Shown here: one piece after another, positions 6,283 through 12,045 of the stretch
How positions within the stretch are numbered: the first letter of the stretch is position 1
How the letters are laid out: every line of letters begins with the position of its first letter
Assembly: GCA_015494815.1 (NCBI GenBank)
Contig: WGAK01000033.1
Span: 1 to 12,045, forward strand
Length of the DNA stretch: 12,045 nt
Reading direction: 5' to 3'
DNA from: Anaerolineales bacterium
GTDB taxonomy: Bacteria > Chloroflexota > Anaerolineae > Anaerolineales > DRMV01
The notes under the pieces: model-generated
The model's database searches: none
The model's input: only the letters and a program-made list of their open reading frames with translations
Told to the model about the DNA's origin: nothing
Translations under genes and position numbers: made by a program

Positions 6283-6837
6283 ATGGACATAGACAAGGTC
6301 TTTTGGTGGGGCATGGCGCTGCACTATGCCTACCTGGGCATCATCTTGTGGTCCGTGGTCGTGCCCACAAAACGCATCTGGCCGCCCCTGCAGAAGTGGA
6401 CCTGGAAGTACCTCGTGAGTTGGGGCGCGTTCCTGGGGGCCTTTGCCGCCGACCTCTTCCTGATGGTGAACGACCGGGAGCGTTGGTTGCCTCTGGGGAA
6501 CGAGCGGTACGCCTTGGGGGTCCCCCTGGTCGTGGTAGGGCTCGTGTTCCTGGGGTGGGGCGTCCTCGCGCTGGGAACCAGGCGGTCGCTGGGCGTCGCG
6601 GGCGCGCTGGTCACCAGCGGGCCATATCGGTTCACCCGCAATCCCCAATACCTCGGCGACATCCTGATATTTCTGGGCCTCACGGTCATAGCCAATTCAT
6701 TTCGAGCCGGGGCCGGGTTTGTCCTGCTCACGCTGGCCCTCTTGCTCATGCCCTTGGCCGAAGAGCCGTGGCTGGAAGAAACCTTCGGCGAGGCCTATCA
6801 CCGGTACAAAATGACCACGCCGCGGTTTTTCGGCTAA
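6283..6837 (+). CDS. Isoprenylcysteine carboxyl methyltransferase (ICMT/PEMT)-like membrane protein
   Basis: Integral membrane protein of 184 aa. Hydrophobic segments lie at about residues 4-27, 43-63, 77-98 and 127-159. The SAM-binding signature of the ICMT/PEMT superfamily is present: GPYRFTRNPQYLG at 113-125, with R116, N120 and P121, and EEPWLEETFG...YHRY from about 160, with the conserved glutamate pair E160-E161. Bacterial members are mostly uncharacterised and are thought to methylate isoprenoid, lipid or small hydrophobic substrates at the membrane. The start at 6283 is chosen because AAAAGGA (6268-6274) is eight bases upstream; ATG 6274 is an in-frame alternative adding three residues. 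It lies 108 bp after the ABM gene and ends just before a terminator. Confidence 0.85.
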   Translation: MDIDKVFWWGMALHYAYLGIILWSVVVPTKRIWPPLQKWTWKYLVSWGAFLGAFAADLFLMVNDRERWLPLGNERYALGVPLVVVGLVFLGWGVLALGTRRSLGVAGALVTSGPYRFTRNPQYLGDILIFLGLTVIANSFRAGAGFVLLTLALLLMPLAEEPWLEETFGEAYHRYKMTTPRFFG

Positions 6838-6888
6838 CCTCGGCTCGCGACCGAAGCATCCCGCCATCGCCACGAAAAAGGCCACCAG

Positions 6889-6912
6889 AAGCGCCCCCTG
6901 TGGGGCGTTTTT
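6889..6912 (+). terminator. Rho-independent terminator
   Basis: CGCCCC (6892-6897) pairs with GGGGCG (6902-6907) around the loop CTGT. The stem extends through a G-U and two A-T pairs and is followed by a run of five T (6908-6912). It closes the transcript that ends with the ICMT-like gene. Confidence 0.85.
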
Positions 6913-6940
6913 GTTTGGTGTCCATAGCCCGCAATTGGAT

Positions 6941-6969
6941 GAGACAGTCACGAAGATATATGCTATAAT
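6941..6969 (+). promoter_or_regulatory. Extended -10, sigma-70/SigA-type promoter
   Basis: GAGACA (6941-6946, four of six matches to TTGACA, including GACA) is separated by exactly 17 bp from a perfect TATAAT (6964-6969), which is preceded by TGC (6961-6963), the extended -10 element. Transcription should start near 6976 and drive the propeller-cytochrome pair. Confidence 0.8.
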
Positions 6970-6975
6970 GCATTT

Positions 6976-7141
6976 AACCGCGCTCCACGGAGGGCGTGTC
7001 AGGACACACAAGCACCCTGCACGGCCCGCACGCAGAGCGTTCAGGGGCAGCGGTCAGGGAAACGACGAGAGCCGCCTTTTCGCCTTCCCGCTTCCCCGCG
7101 CAGTCGCCTTTCCTCCCCCACCCACCAAGGAGCCCCCTACT
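6976..7141 (+). promoter_or_regulatory. Long 5' leader, pyrimidine-rich before the ribosome binding site
   Basis: About 166 bases separate the predicted transcription start from ATG 7142. The last part (about 7070-7125) is strongly C/T-rich and purine-poor, ending at the Shine-Dalgarno AAGGAG (7127-7132). Such C-rich stretches can be unstructured ribosome stand-by regions or Rho-loading sites. Function is inference; an in-frame ATG at 6968 lies inside the -10 box and is not a credible start. Confidence 0.45.
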
Positions 7142-9748
7142 ATGTCCACAAAATCCCCCCCTCGTCTGCTCGCGGTGGCGTTCGCCCTCGCGTGGCTCTT
7201 GACCGCGTGCGGCGCGCCGACCGCGTCGCCGCCCCCAGACGGCGGCGAATCGGCCCCATCGGAGGACGTCCTCCATATCACCTTCGCCGCGAACCCGCCG
7301 CAAATCGCGGCGGGCGAGTGCACCACGCTCCAATGGGATATCCGCGGCCCTCATACCGAAGTCATCATGGACGGCGAATCGCTGCCCGACAGCGGCAGCA
7401 AGGAAGTCTGCCCCGAAGAGACGCGAACTTTTTTCCTCCAGGTCGCCACCGACAGCGGCGTGGAGGAGCGCCAGACGACCGTCCAGGTGGGCGAAGGTGC
7501 GGTCCCGCCTCCCGAAGGGGTGACGGAAGAAACGCCACCTTCCGGCGACGAGGCCACCCCGCCGTCCCCGCCCGCGGCCAGTGTCCCGGCCTATCAGGCC
7601 GGCGCCTGGACGGACCTCGGCGGCCCTCCCGGCGGCGTAGGGTACGATGTGCGCGTGGACCCGCGCAACCCCGATGTGATGTACGCTACCGACATCGCGG
7701 CCGGCGTCAGCAAAAGCACGGACGGCGGCAAAACCTGGTTTCGCACCAACCAGGGCATCCCGGCCACTCCCGAAGGCGGCGTGCCCATTTTCTGCCTGAC
7801 GGTAGACCCGCACAACCCGGACATCGTCTGGGTAGGTACATACCTCAGCGGTCACCTCTACCGCTCCACCGACGCGGGCCAGACCTGGCACCAGCGCGAC
7901 GAAGGCATCACCCACGAGGGCCGCAGTTTTCGCGGCGTCACCGTGGACCCCAACAATCCCCACCGGGTCTACGCCGCGGCGGAAGTGAGCGGGTGGGCCT
8001 TCGGCGGCGGCGCCACGGTCCGAGGTGAGGTCTATCGCTCCGATGACGACGGCGAACACTGGCAACGCATCTGGTCGGGCGACAACCTGGCGCGCTATAT
8101 CTGGGTAGACCCGCGCGATTCCAATCGCCTCTATGTCTCCACCGGCATCTTCGACCGGGCCCCGAACAATGCCGACCCCGAGCACGGCGTGTGGGGCGGC
8201 CTGGGCATCCTGCGGTCCAAAGACGGCGGCCAGACCTGGGAAGTGCTCAACGAAGACAACGGGCTGGCCGGCCTGAGCGTGCCCAGTTTGTTCATGCACC
8301 CCACCAATCCCGACATTCTCATTGCCGCGGTCAGTGCACCACCTGTCACGCCACCCGGAGTCTTCGACCAGGCCGGCGTGTATGTTACCTACGACGGCGG
8401 CGACACCTGGGAACCGGCGCTTCTCAACCCCAACGGCAGCATGGACGCGGTGGAGATTGCCACGGCCAACCCCAACATCTGGTACGCAGCCGGCAATATA
8501 GCCGACAACACCCAGGGCGTGGCCTTCTGGCGCAGCGAAGACGCGGGGAAGACCTGGGTCCAATCCTATGTCCACACCCAGGCCCGCATCGCCAATTTTG
8601 CCATTGACATCCAGGTGGACCCGCGCGACCCCTACCGCGTCTTCATCAACAACTACGGCGGCGGCAATTTCCTCAGCGAAGACGGCGGCAAAACCTGGGT
8701 AGACGCCAGCAAGGGCTACACCGGCTTGATTGTCAACTCGGTGGCCGTAGCGCCCTGGGACGACCGCGTCCTCTTCGTCAACGAATTTCGCAGCGAAGAC
8801 GGCGGCGAAACCTGGCAGTCGGCAGCCGGCATCGGTGTGTCCATTGGCGCCACCTACCTCTTCCTCCCCACCCTGGGCGACAACGGCCGGCCGGTCATGC
8901 TCAGCGCCTCCGCGGAGCGGGTCCTCCGCAGCACCGACGGCGGGAGAACCTGGCAGGAGTTGAGCCCCATGATGGACATCGAGGCCGAAATCGCACGGGG
9001 CCATACCGCGGCCGGCCAGAGCCCCATCCGAGCCCTGGCCGTGGACCCCACGAACCCTCAGGTCATCTACGCGGCCTTCCATCACTACGGATGCTCGATA
9101 GACGAATACGAGGCCTGCCATGTACCGGTGCCGCGATTCTCGCGCTCGACCGACGGCGGGCAGACCTGGCAGCAGATAGACACTCCCCTCGACGATGCCA
9201 GCACCCTGGCGCTTTTGATAGACCCTCAGGATACCCGGACCCTCTGGGCTGCTACCGCCAACGGTCTGTATGTCTCGCACGACCAAGGCGACACCTGGCA
9301 GGAAGTCTCCAGCCTGATGGACCAACTTCGCCAGGCCGCGCCCCCTGAAGTCCCTGCCGGGGCTCCGGGCGAACACATCGTCTTCCACATCATCAGCGAC
9401 CCCTTCGACCCCAATACCCTCTATGTGGGCCTTGTGGACTATGGTCTGTGGCGCAGCAAGGACGGTGGCCAAACCTGGGAGCAGGCTTCCAACGGCATGA
9501 ACCCCAACGAAATCGTACTCTATATCGTCGCCGACCCCAACCGCGAAGGCGTGCTCTACGCGGCCACCGCGTATTCGGGCGTGTTCTACACCACCGACGG
9601 CGGCGATACCTGGCACAGCCTCAACGAGGGCCTGGACTTTCGCAATGTCCACCTTTTGGCGCTTTCCGCGGACGGCTCGGTGCTTTACGCGGGCACCAGC
9701 GGACGCGGCGTCTACCGGCTGGGTACGCCGCACGGCGGCACGCCGTAG
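7142..9748 (+). CDS. Lipoprotein with 13 Asp-box (BNR/sortilin-like) repeats, probable double beta-propeller
   Basis: Exported lipoprotein of 868 aa. The signal sequence ends in the lipobox LTAC, with C23 as the lipid anchor. Residues 40-115 form a small beta-sandwich-like domain with two cysteines (C60, C90) that could form a disulfide. A Pro/Glu/Thr linker follows (about 117-155). From about 160 the protein consists of Asp-box blades of S-x-D-x-G-x-T-W type, with the central Asp at 194, 244, 302, 361, 418, 467, 514, 553, 599, 671, 714, 774 and 819. Thirteen boxes spaced mostly 40-60 residues apart fit two propellers, as in sortilin/Vps10 or GH74-like folds, but glycosidase catalytic residues were not recognised. 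Asp boxes are structural. The start has AAGGAG at 7127-7132. The cytochrome gene follows 21 bp later. Confidence 0.88.
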   Translation: MSTKSPPRLLAVAFALAWLLTACGAPTASPPPDGGESAPSEDVLHITFAANPPQIAAGECTTLQWDIRGPHTEVIMDGESLPDSGSKEVCPEETRTFFLQVATDSGVEERQTTVQVGEGAVPPPEGVTEETPPSGDEATPPSPPAASVPAYQAGAWTDLGGPPGGVGYDVRVDPRNPDVMYATDIAAGVSKSTDGGKTWFRTNQGIPATPEGGVPIFCLTVDPHNPDIVWVGTYLSGHLYRSTDAGQTWHQRDEGITHEGRSFRGVTVDPNNPHRVYAAAEVSGWAFGGGATVRGEVYRSDDDGEHWQRIWSGDNLARYIWVDPRDSNRLYVSTGIFDRAPNNADPEHGVWGGLGILRSKDGGQTWEVLNEDNGLAGLSVPSLFMHPTNPDILIAAVSAPPVTPPGVFDQAGVYVTYDGGDTWEPALLNPNGSMDAVEIATANPNIWYAAGNIADNTQGVAFWRSEDAGKTWVQSYVHTQARIANFAIDIQVDPRDPYRVFINNYGGGNFLSEDGGKTWVDASKGYTGLIVNSVAVAPWDDRVLFVNEFRSEDGGETWQSAAGIGVSIGATYLFLPTLGDNGRPVMLSASAERVLRSTDGGRTWQELSPMMDIEAEIARGHTAAGQSPIRALAVDPTNPQVIYAAFHHYGCSIDEYEACHVPVPRFSRSTDGGQTWQQIDTPLDDASTLALLIDPQDTRTLWAATANGLYVSHDQGDTWQEVSSLMDQLRQAAPPEVPAGAPGEHIVFHIISDPFDPNTLYVGLVDYGLWRSKDGGQTWEQASNGMNPNEIVLYIVADPNREGVLYAATAYSGVFYTTDGGDTWHSLNEGLDFRNVHLLALSADGSVLYAGTSGRGVYRLGTPHGGTP
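7715..9613 (+). repeat. Tandem Asp-box coding repeats
   Basis: Thirteen copies of an eight-codon unit whose core reads GAC GGC GGC followed by codons ending in ACC TGG. The first is at 7715-7738 and the last at 9590-9613; one 18-base core is identical at 7721-7738 and 8681-8698. They are coding repeats, not mobile DNA. Confidence 0.85.
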
Positions 9749-9769
9749 CATTGGCATTGGAGGGCGGCT

Positions 9770-11455
9770 GTGAGGGCCCGTTCTACGTACTACCTCGTCT
9801 TGCTTCTGACCGTCGCGCACCTCGTGCAGGCTTGCGCGCCCCAGGGGGCATCGCCACCCGCCGTGCCCTCCACCGACACGCTTCACGGCGTGGTGCGCGA
9901 CGAAAACGGCCCCGTGCCCGCTGCCGTGGTGCGTGTGCAGACCACCGACATCGCCACCCGCACCGACGCGCAAGGGCGCTTCACCCTCGGCGGCCTGGCT
10001 CCCGGCGCGAGCGTTTCGCTCACGGCCTGGGCCCCGGGCTACTACATCGGCGGCGGGGAGGAGGTCCGCCCCGGCGAGGAGGTGACCCTCACGCTGGAGG
10101 CACTCGCCGCGGCAGACAATCCCGCCTATGCCTGGCTGAGCGCCTTCACCCAGGCCGACCAGGAAGGCAACTGCGAGCGCTGCCACGCGGCCACAGAGGC
10201 AAGCGAGGGCCCCCTGCCCTTCGACGAATGGCAACGGGACCCCCACAGCCGCTCCGCGCAAAACCCGCGCTTTCTCACCATGTACAGCGGCACGGACGTA
10301 CAAGGCCGCCAGAGTCCACTCACCCGCTACGGCAACCAGCAGGACTACGGGCGCTTTCCCATGCCGCCCGACCTCTCCAGGCCCTACTACGGCCCCGGCT
10401 ACAAACTCGACTTTCCCGCATCCGCGGGCAACTGCGCGGCCTGCCACCTGCCGGCCGCGGCGGTCCGGGCGCCTTATGGCACCGACCCGCGCGCCGTGGA
10501 AGGCGTGGGCGCAGAAGGTGTGACCTGCGATTTCTGCCACAAAGTCTGGGATGTGCGCCTCTCCCCCCAAGGGCTCCCCTACGGCAACATGCCGGGCGTG
10601 CTCTCGTTGGCGTTTCGCCGCCCGCCGGAGGGCCACCAATTCTTCGCCGGCCCCCTGGATGATGTCGCGCCGGGGGAGGACACTTACGTCCCCCTCTACA
10701 CCCAAAGCCAGTACTGCGCAGCCTGCCATTTCGGCGACTTTTGGAATGTGCGCATTTACAACTCCTTCGGCGAGTGGCTGGAAAGTCCCTATAGCGACCC
10801 CGAATCCGGACGGACCTGCCAGGACTGCCACATGCCTCCCGGCAAAAACGACCACTTCGTACGCTTCGACAAAGGAGGACGCCGCCGCAACCCCGAAAGC
10901 ATTTTCAGCCATGACATGACCGTCACGCCGGACCTGCTGCGCCAGGCCGTCCGCCTGGATGTGGCGACCGTCTGGGCCGATGGCCGGTTGACCGTGATTG
11001 TGACGGTCACGAACCGCGGCGCGGGGCACCATGTTCCGACGGATAGCCCCCTGCGTCAGATGCTCCTCCTCGTCCAGGCCACCGACGCCAACGGCAATCT
11101 CCTCCCGCTGACGGAAGGGCCGGTGCTGCCCGAATGGGCGGGCGAAGGCGACCCCTCGCAGGGGTACTACGCCGGGCTGCCCGGACGGCTCTACGCCAAG
11201 ACGCTGCAAGAAATCTGGACCGAGGTCACCCCCAGCGGCGCGTATTGGAACCCCAGCCGCATCCTGGAAGACACCCGCATCCCGGCGCTGGCGAGCGACA
11301 GAAGCATCTATGTTTTCGCACCCGCCGAGGGGGCCGTCTCCGTCAAGGTCAGCCTGCTCTACCGCCGCGCCTTCCCCACCCTGATAGCGCAAAAAGGCTG
11401 GGAGGTACCGATTATCATCCTCGCAGAGCGCACGCTCCGCGTCTCGGGCGAATAA
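9770..11455 (+). CDS. Pentaheme c-type cytochrome lipoprotein with N-terminal carboxypeptidase-regulatory-like domain
   Basis: Exported redox protein of 561 aa starting at GTG 9770, with GGAGG at 9759-9763, six bases upstream. The signal peptide ends in LVQAC (lipid cysteine C22). Residues about 38-115 are a CarboxypepD_reg-like beta-sandwich (HGVVRDENG...TDAQGRFTLGGLAPG). Five CxxCH heme-attachment motifs follow, starting at C135, C222, C253, C316 and C350. The DEWQRDPHSRSAQNPRF stretch after the first heme resembles cytochrome c554-like multiheme proteins, where such a histidine is a distal ligand. The last 190 residues contain NRGAGHHVPT and a beta-rich region seen at the C terminus of many multiheme cytochromes. 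It should move electrons outside the cytoplasmic membrane; no catalytic partner is encoded nearby. It is probably co-transcribed with the propeller lipoprotein. Confidence 0.9.
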   Translation: MRARSTYYLVLLLTVAHLVQACAPQGASPPAVPSTDTLHGVVRDENGPVPAAVVRVQTTDIATRTDAQGRFTLGGLAPGASVSLTAWAPGYYIGGGEEVRPGEEVTLTLEALAAADNPAYAWLSAFTQADQEGNCERCHAATEASEGPLPFDEWQRDPHSRSAQNPRFLTMYSGTDVQGRQSPLTRYGNQQDYGRFPMPPDLSRPYYGPGYKLDFPASAGNCAACHLPAAAVRAPYGTDPRAVEGVGAEGVTCDFCHKVWDVRLSPQGLPYGNMPGVLSLAFRRPPEGHQFFAGPLDDVAPGEDTYVPLYTQSQYCAACHFGDFWNVRIYNSFGEWLESPYSDPESGRTCQDCHMPPGKNDHFVRFDKGGRRRNPESIFSHDMTVTPDLLRQAVRLDVATVWADGRLTVIVTVTNRGAGHHVPTDSPLRQMLLLVQATDANGNLLPLTEGPVLPEWAGEGDPSQGYYAGLPGRLYAKTLQEIWTEVTPSGAYWNPSRILEDTRIPALASDRSIYVFAPAEGAVSVKVSLLYRRAFPTLIAQKGWEVPIIILAERTLRVSGE

Positions 11456-11564
11456 GGAGCAGGAAGAGATAAGGGCCATCCCAAAGACCTGCGCCCAGAC
11501 GAGTAGCGTCGGCAGGGGGTGAAGGGTGGGCTTTGTCGAAGGCTTGTGAGGGCGAAACACAAAC

Positions 11565-11621
11565 GATGGGGCGCTGCGAGCGTCAATGATATAATGGCCC
11601 CATGAAGCCCATCGCCCCATC
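11565..11621 (+). repeat. Inverted and direct GCCCCAT repeats around the HTH promoter
   Basis: GATGGGGCG (11565-11573) is the exact reverse complement of CGCCCCATC (11613-11621). Further direct copies or partial copies are GCCCCAT at 11597-11603 and GCCCATC at 11607-11613. They bracket the -10 box and the start codon, a plausible operator arrangement; the downstream copies also lie in coding sequence. Confidence 0.5.
11590..11595 (+). promoter_or_regulatory. -10 box of a leaderless promoter
   Basis: A perfect TATAAT preceded by TGA (11587-11589) forms an extended -10 element. Transcription start is predicted at 11602, the A of the ATG. No good -35 was found, and there is no Shine-Dalgarno sequence, which fits a leaderless message. 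Confidence 0.65.
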
Positions 11622-11817
11622 CGACTACGCCCAACGGCGCTATCTTTCCGTGGGTGAAGCCGCCCGCCTGCTGGGGATATCGGTGAACGAACTCCACGCC
11701 CTGGTCAAAGGGGGCGAGGTACCCGCCTACCGCGCGGCCAGCGGGCAATATCGCTTCGACCGGGAGCAACTGGCGTCCTTTGGGACCGCGCTTTCCGGAA
11801 TAGGGGAAGATGTATGA
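11602..11817 (+). CDS. Small excisionase/MerR-type helix-turn-helix DNA-binding protein
   Basis: Protein of 71 aa made of a single HTH_17-like domain. YLSVGEAARLLGIS (residues 14-27) forms the first helix and turn, VNELHALVKGGEV (28-40) the recognition helix and its following loop, and PAYRAASGQYRFDREQL (41-57) the wing, with the usual R-F-D-R-E-x-L ending. Family members are excisionases, phage regulators or small transcription factors. The start at 11602 has no ribosome binding site and coincides with the predicted transcription start. The stop overlaps the ATG of the DNA methyltransferase (ATGA). The position suggests a controller of the methyltransferase or a specificity/recruitment partner; a xis role is less likely because no integrase is visible. 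Confidence 0.8.
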   Translation: MKPIAPSDYAQRRYLSVGEAARLLGISVNELHALVKGGEVPAYRAASGQYRFDREQLASFGTALSGIGEDV

Positions 11818-12045
11818 CGTCCGAGAATCAAATCTTTGCTCATTCCTGCGAAGCCATGCCCGAACTGCCTGATGGCAGCGTGGCGCTGACGGTCACTTCA
11901 CCGCCTTACTGGAACGCCATTGACTACGACCGTCACGCCGAGGACGCGCGGCAGAACTACCGCACCCGACGCTACGGCAACGGCTATTGGGACTATGAAG
12001 AGTATTTGGATTGGTTGGAACGCATCTTCGGCGAAGTGTATCGGG
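11814..12045 (+). CDS. Site-specific DNA methyltransferase (N4/N6, beta class), N-terminal fragment
   Basis: Only the first 77 codons are present; the gene runs off the right edge. Residues 28-33 read TSPPYW, the catalytic motif IV of amino-methyltransferases. SPPY with a following W is typical of N4-cytosine enzymes of the N6_N4_Mtase family, though some N6-adenine enzymes share it. Motif IV near the N terminus, preceded by an FAHSCEAMPELPDGSV stretch, indicates the beta-class order with the SAM-binding motif I near the C terminus. AGGGGA at 11802-11807 is six bases upstream of ATG 11814, and the ATGA overlap with the HTH gene implies translational coupling. Whether a restriction enzyme follows cannot be seen. 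An orphan regulatory methylase is the alternative. Confidence 0.85.
   Translation, partial: MTSENQIFAHSCEAMPELPDGSVALTVTSPPYWNAIDYDRHAEDARQNYRTRRYGNGYWDYEEYLDWLERIFGEVYR

Larger units (their letters stand above)
6838..7141 (+). other. 304-bp intergenic region: terminator, promoter and long leader
   Basis: The first part (6838-6888) holds nothing recognisable, then comes the terminator at 6889-6912, then the promoter at 6941-6969, then a leader of about 165 bases. The leader contains the short palindrome GTGTC-AG-GACAC at 6996-7007. No known riboswitch pattern was recognised. Confidence 0.7.

Noticed and set aside
7715..9613. Regularly spaced GACGGCGGC repeats as a possible CRISPR or tandem-repeat array
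   Set aside because: The spacing is irregular at DNA level and fully explained by Asp-box codons in a single open frame.
6974..11620. A 1548-codon open frame on the minus strand across the propeller and cytochrome genes
   Set aside because: It is in register with the plus-strand codons, so its stops correspond only to sense TTA, CTA and TCA codons, which this GC-rich genome avoids. It has no recognisable domain, and both plus-strand genes are strongly supported.

Overview
The window is GC-rich, roughly two thirds G+C by eye. Every convincing gene lies on the plus strand. The gene content suggests a bacterium, most likely a member of the Chloroflexota (Anaerolineae-like): a plant/cyanobacterial-type site-2 protease, Asp-box propeller lipoproteins with proline-rich linkers, a soluble ABM-type monooxygenase and multiheme cytochrome lipoproteins. 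The phylum assignment is inference from gene style; no marker gene is present.

Region 1 (1-71): the 3' two thirds of a selenocysteine tRNA (selC), with UCA anticodon and a 9-bp variable arm, cut by the left edge. The organism therefore probably decodes UGA as selenocysteine.

Region 2 (93-5007): a tight run of five genes: an M50 intramembrane protease, a diacylglycerol-kinase-family lipid kinase, a class I SAM methyltransferase (ATGA overlap with the kinase), a sensorless SpoIIE/PP2C phosphatase, and a large lipoprotein of unrecognised function. The first four read like a membrane-lipid and signalling cluster, and this part is the most GC-rich.

Region 3 (5014-6912): a second SAM methyltransferase from what looks like a leaderless promoter flanked by a perfect 10-bp direct repeat, a small ABM-type monooxygenase of markedly lower GC, an integral-membrane isoprenylcysteine-methyltransferase-like protein, then a clear rho-independent terminator.

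Region 4 (6941-11455): a strong extended -10 promoter, a ~165-nt pyrimidine-rich leader, then two genes 21 bp apart. These are an 868-aa lipoprotein with 13 Asp boxes (probably two beta-propellers) and a five-heme c-type cytochrome lipoprotein with an N-terminal carboxypeptidase-regulatory-like domain. This is the most interesting protein module here: a possible cell-surface redox unit.

Region 5 (11565-12045): a second leaderless promoter surrounded by GCCCCAT-type repeats, a 71-aa excisionase/MerR-like HTH protein, and, by ATGA overlap, the start of a beta-class DNA methyltransferase (TSPPYW motif) that runs off the right edge. This may be the beginning of a restriction-modification or defence locus.

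No CRISPR array, insertion sequence, rRNA or attachment site was seen.
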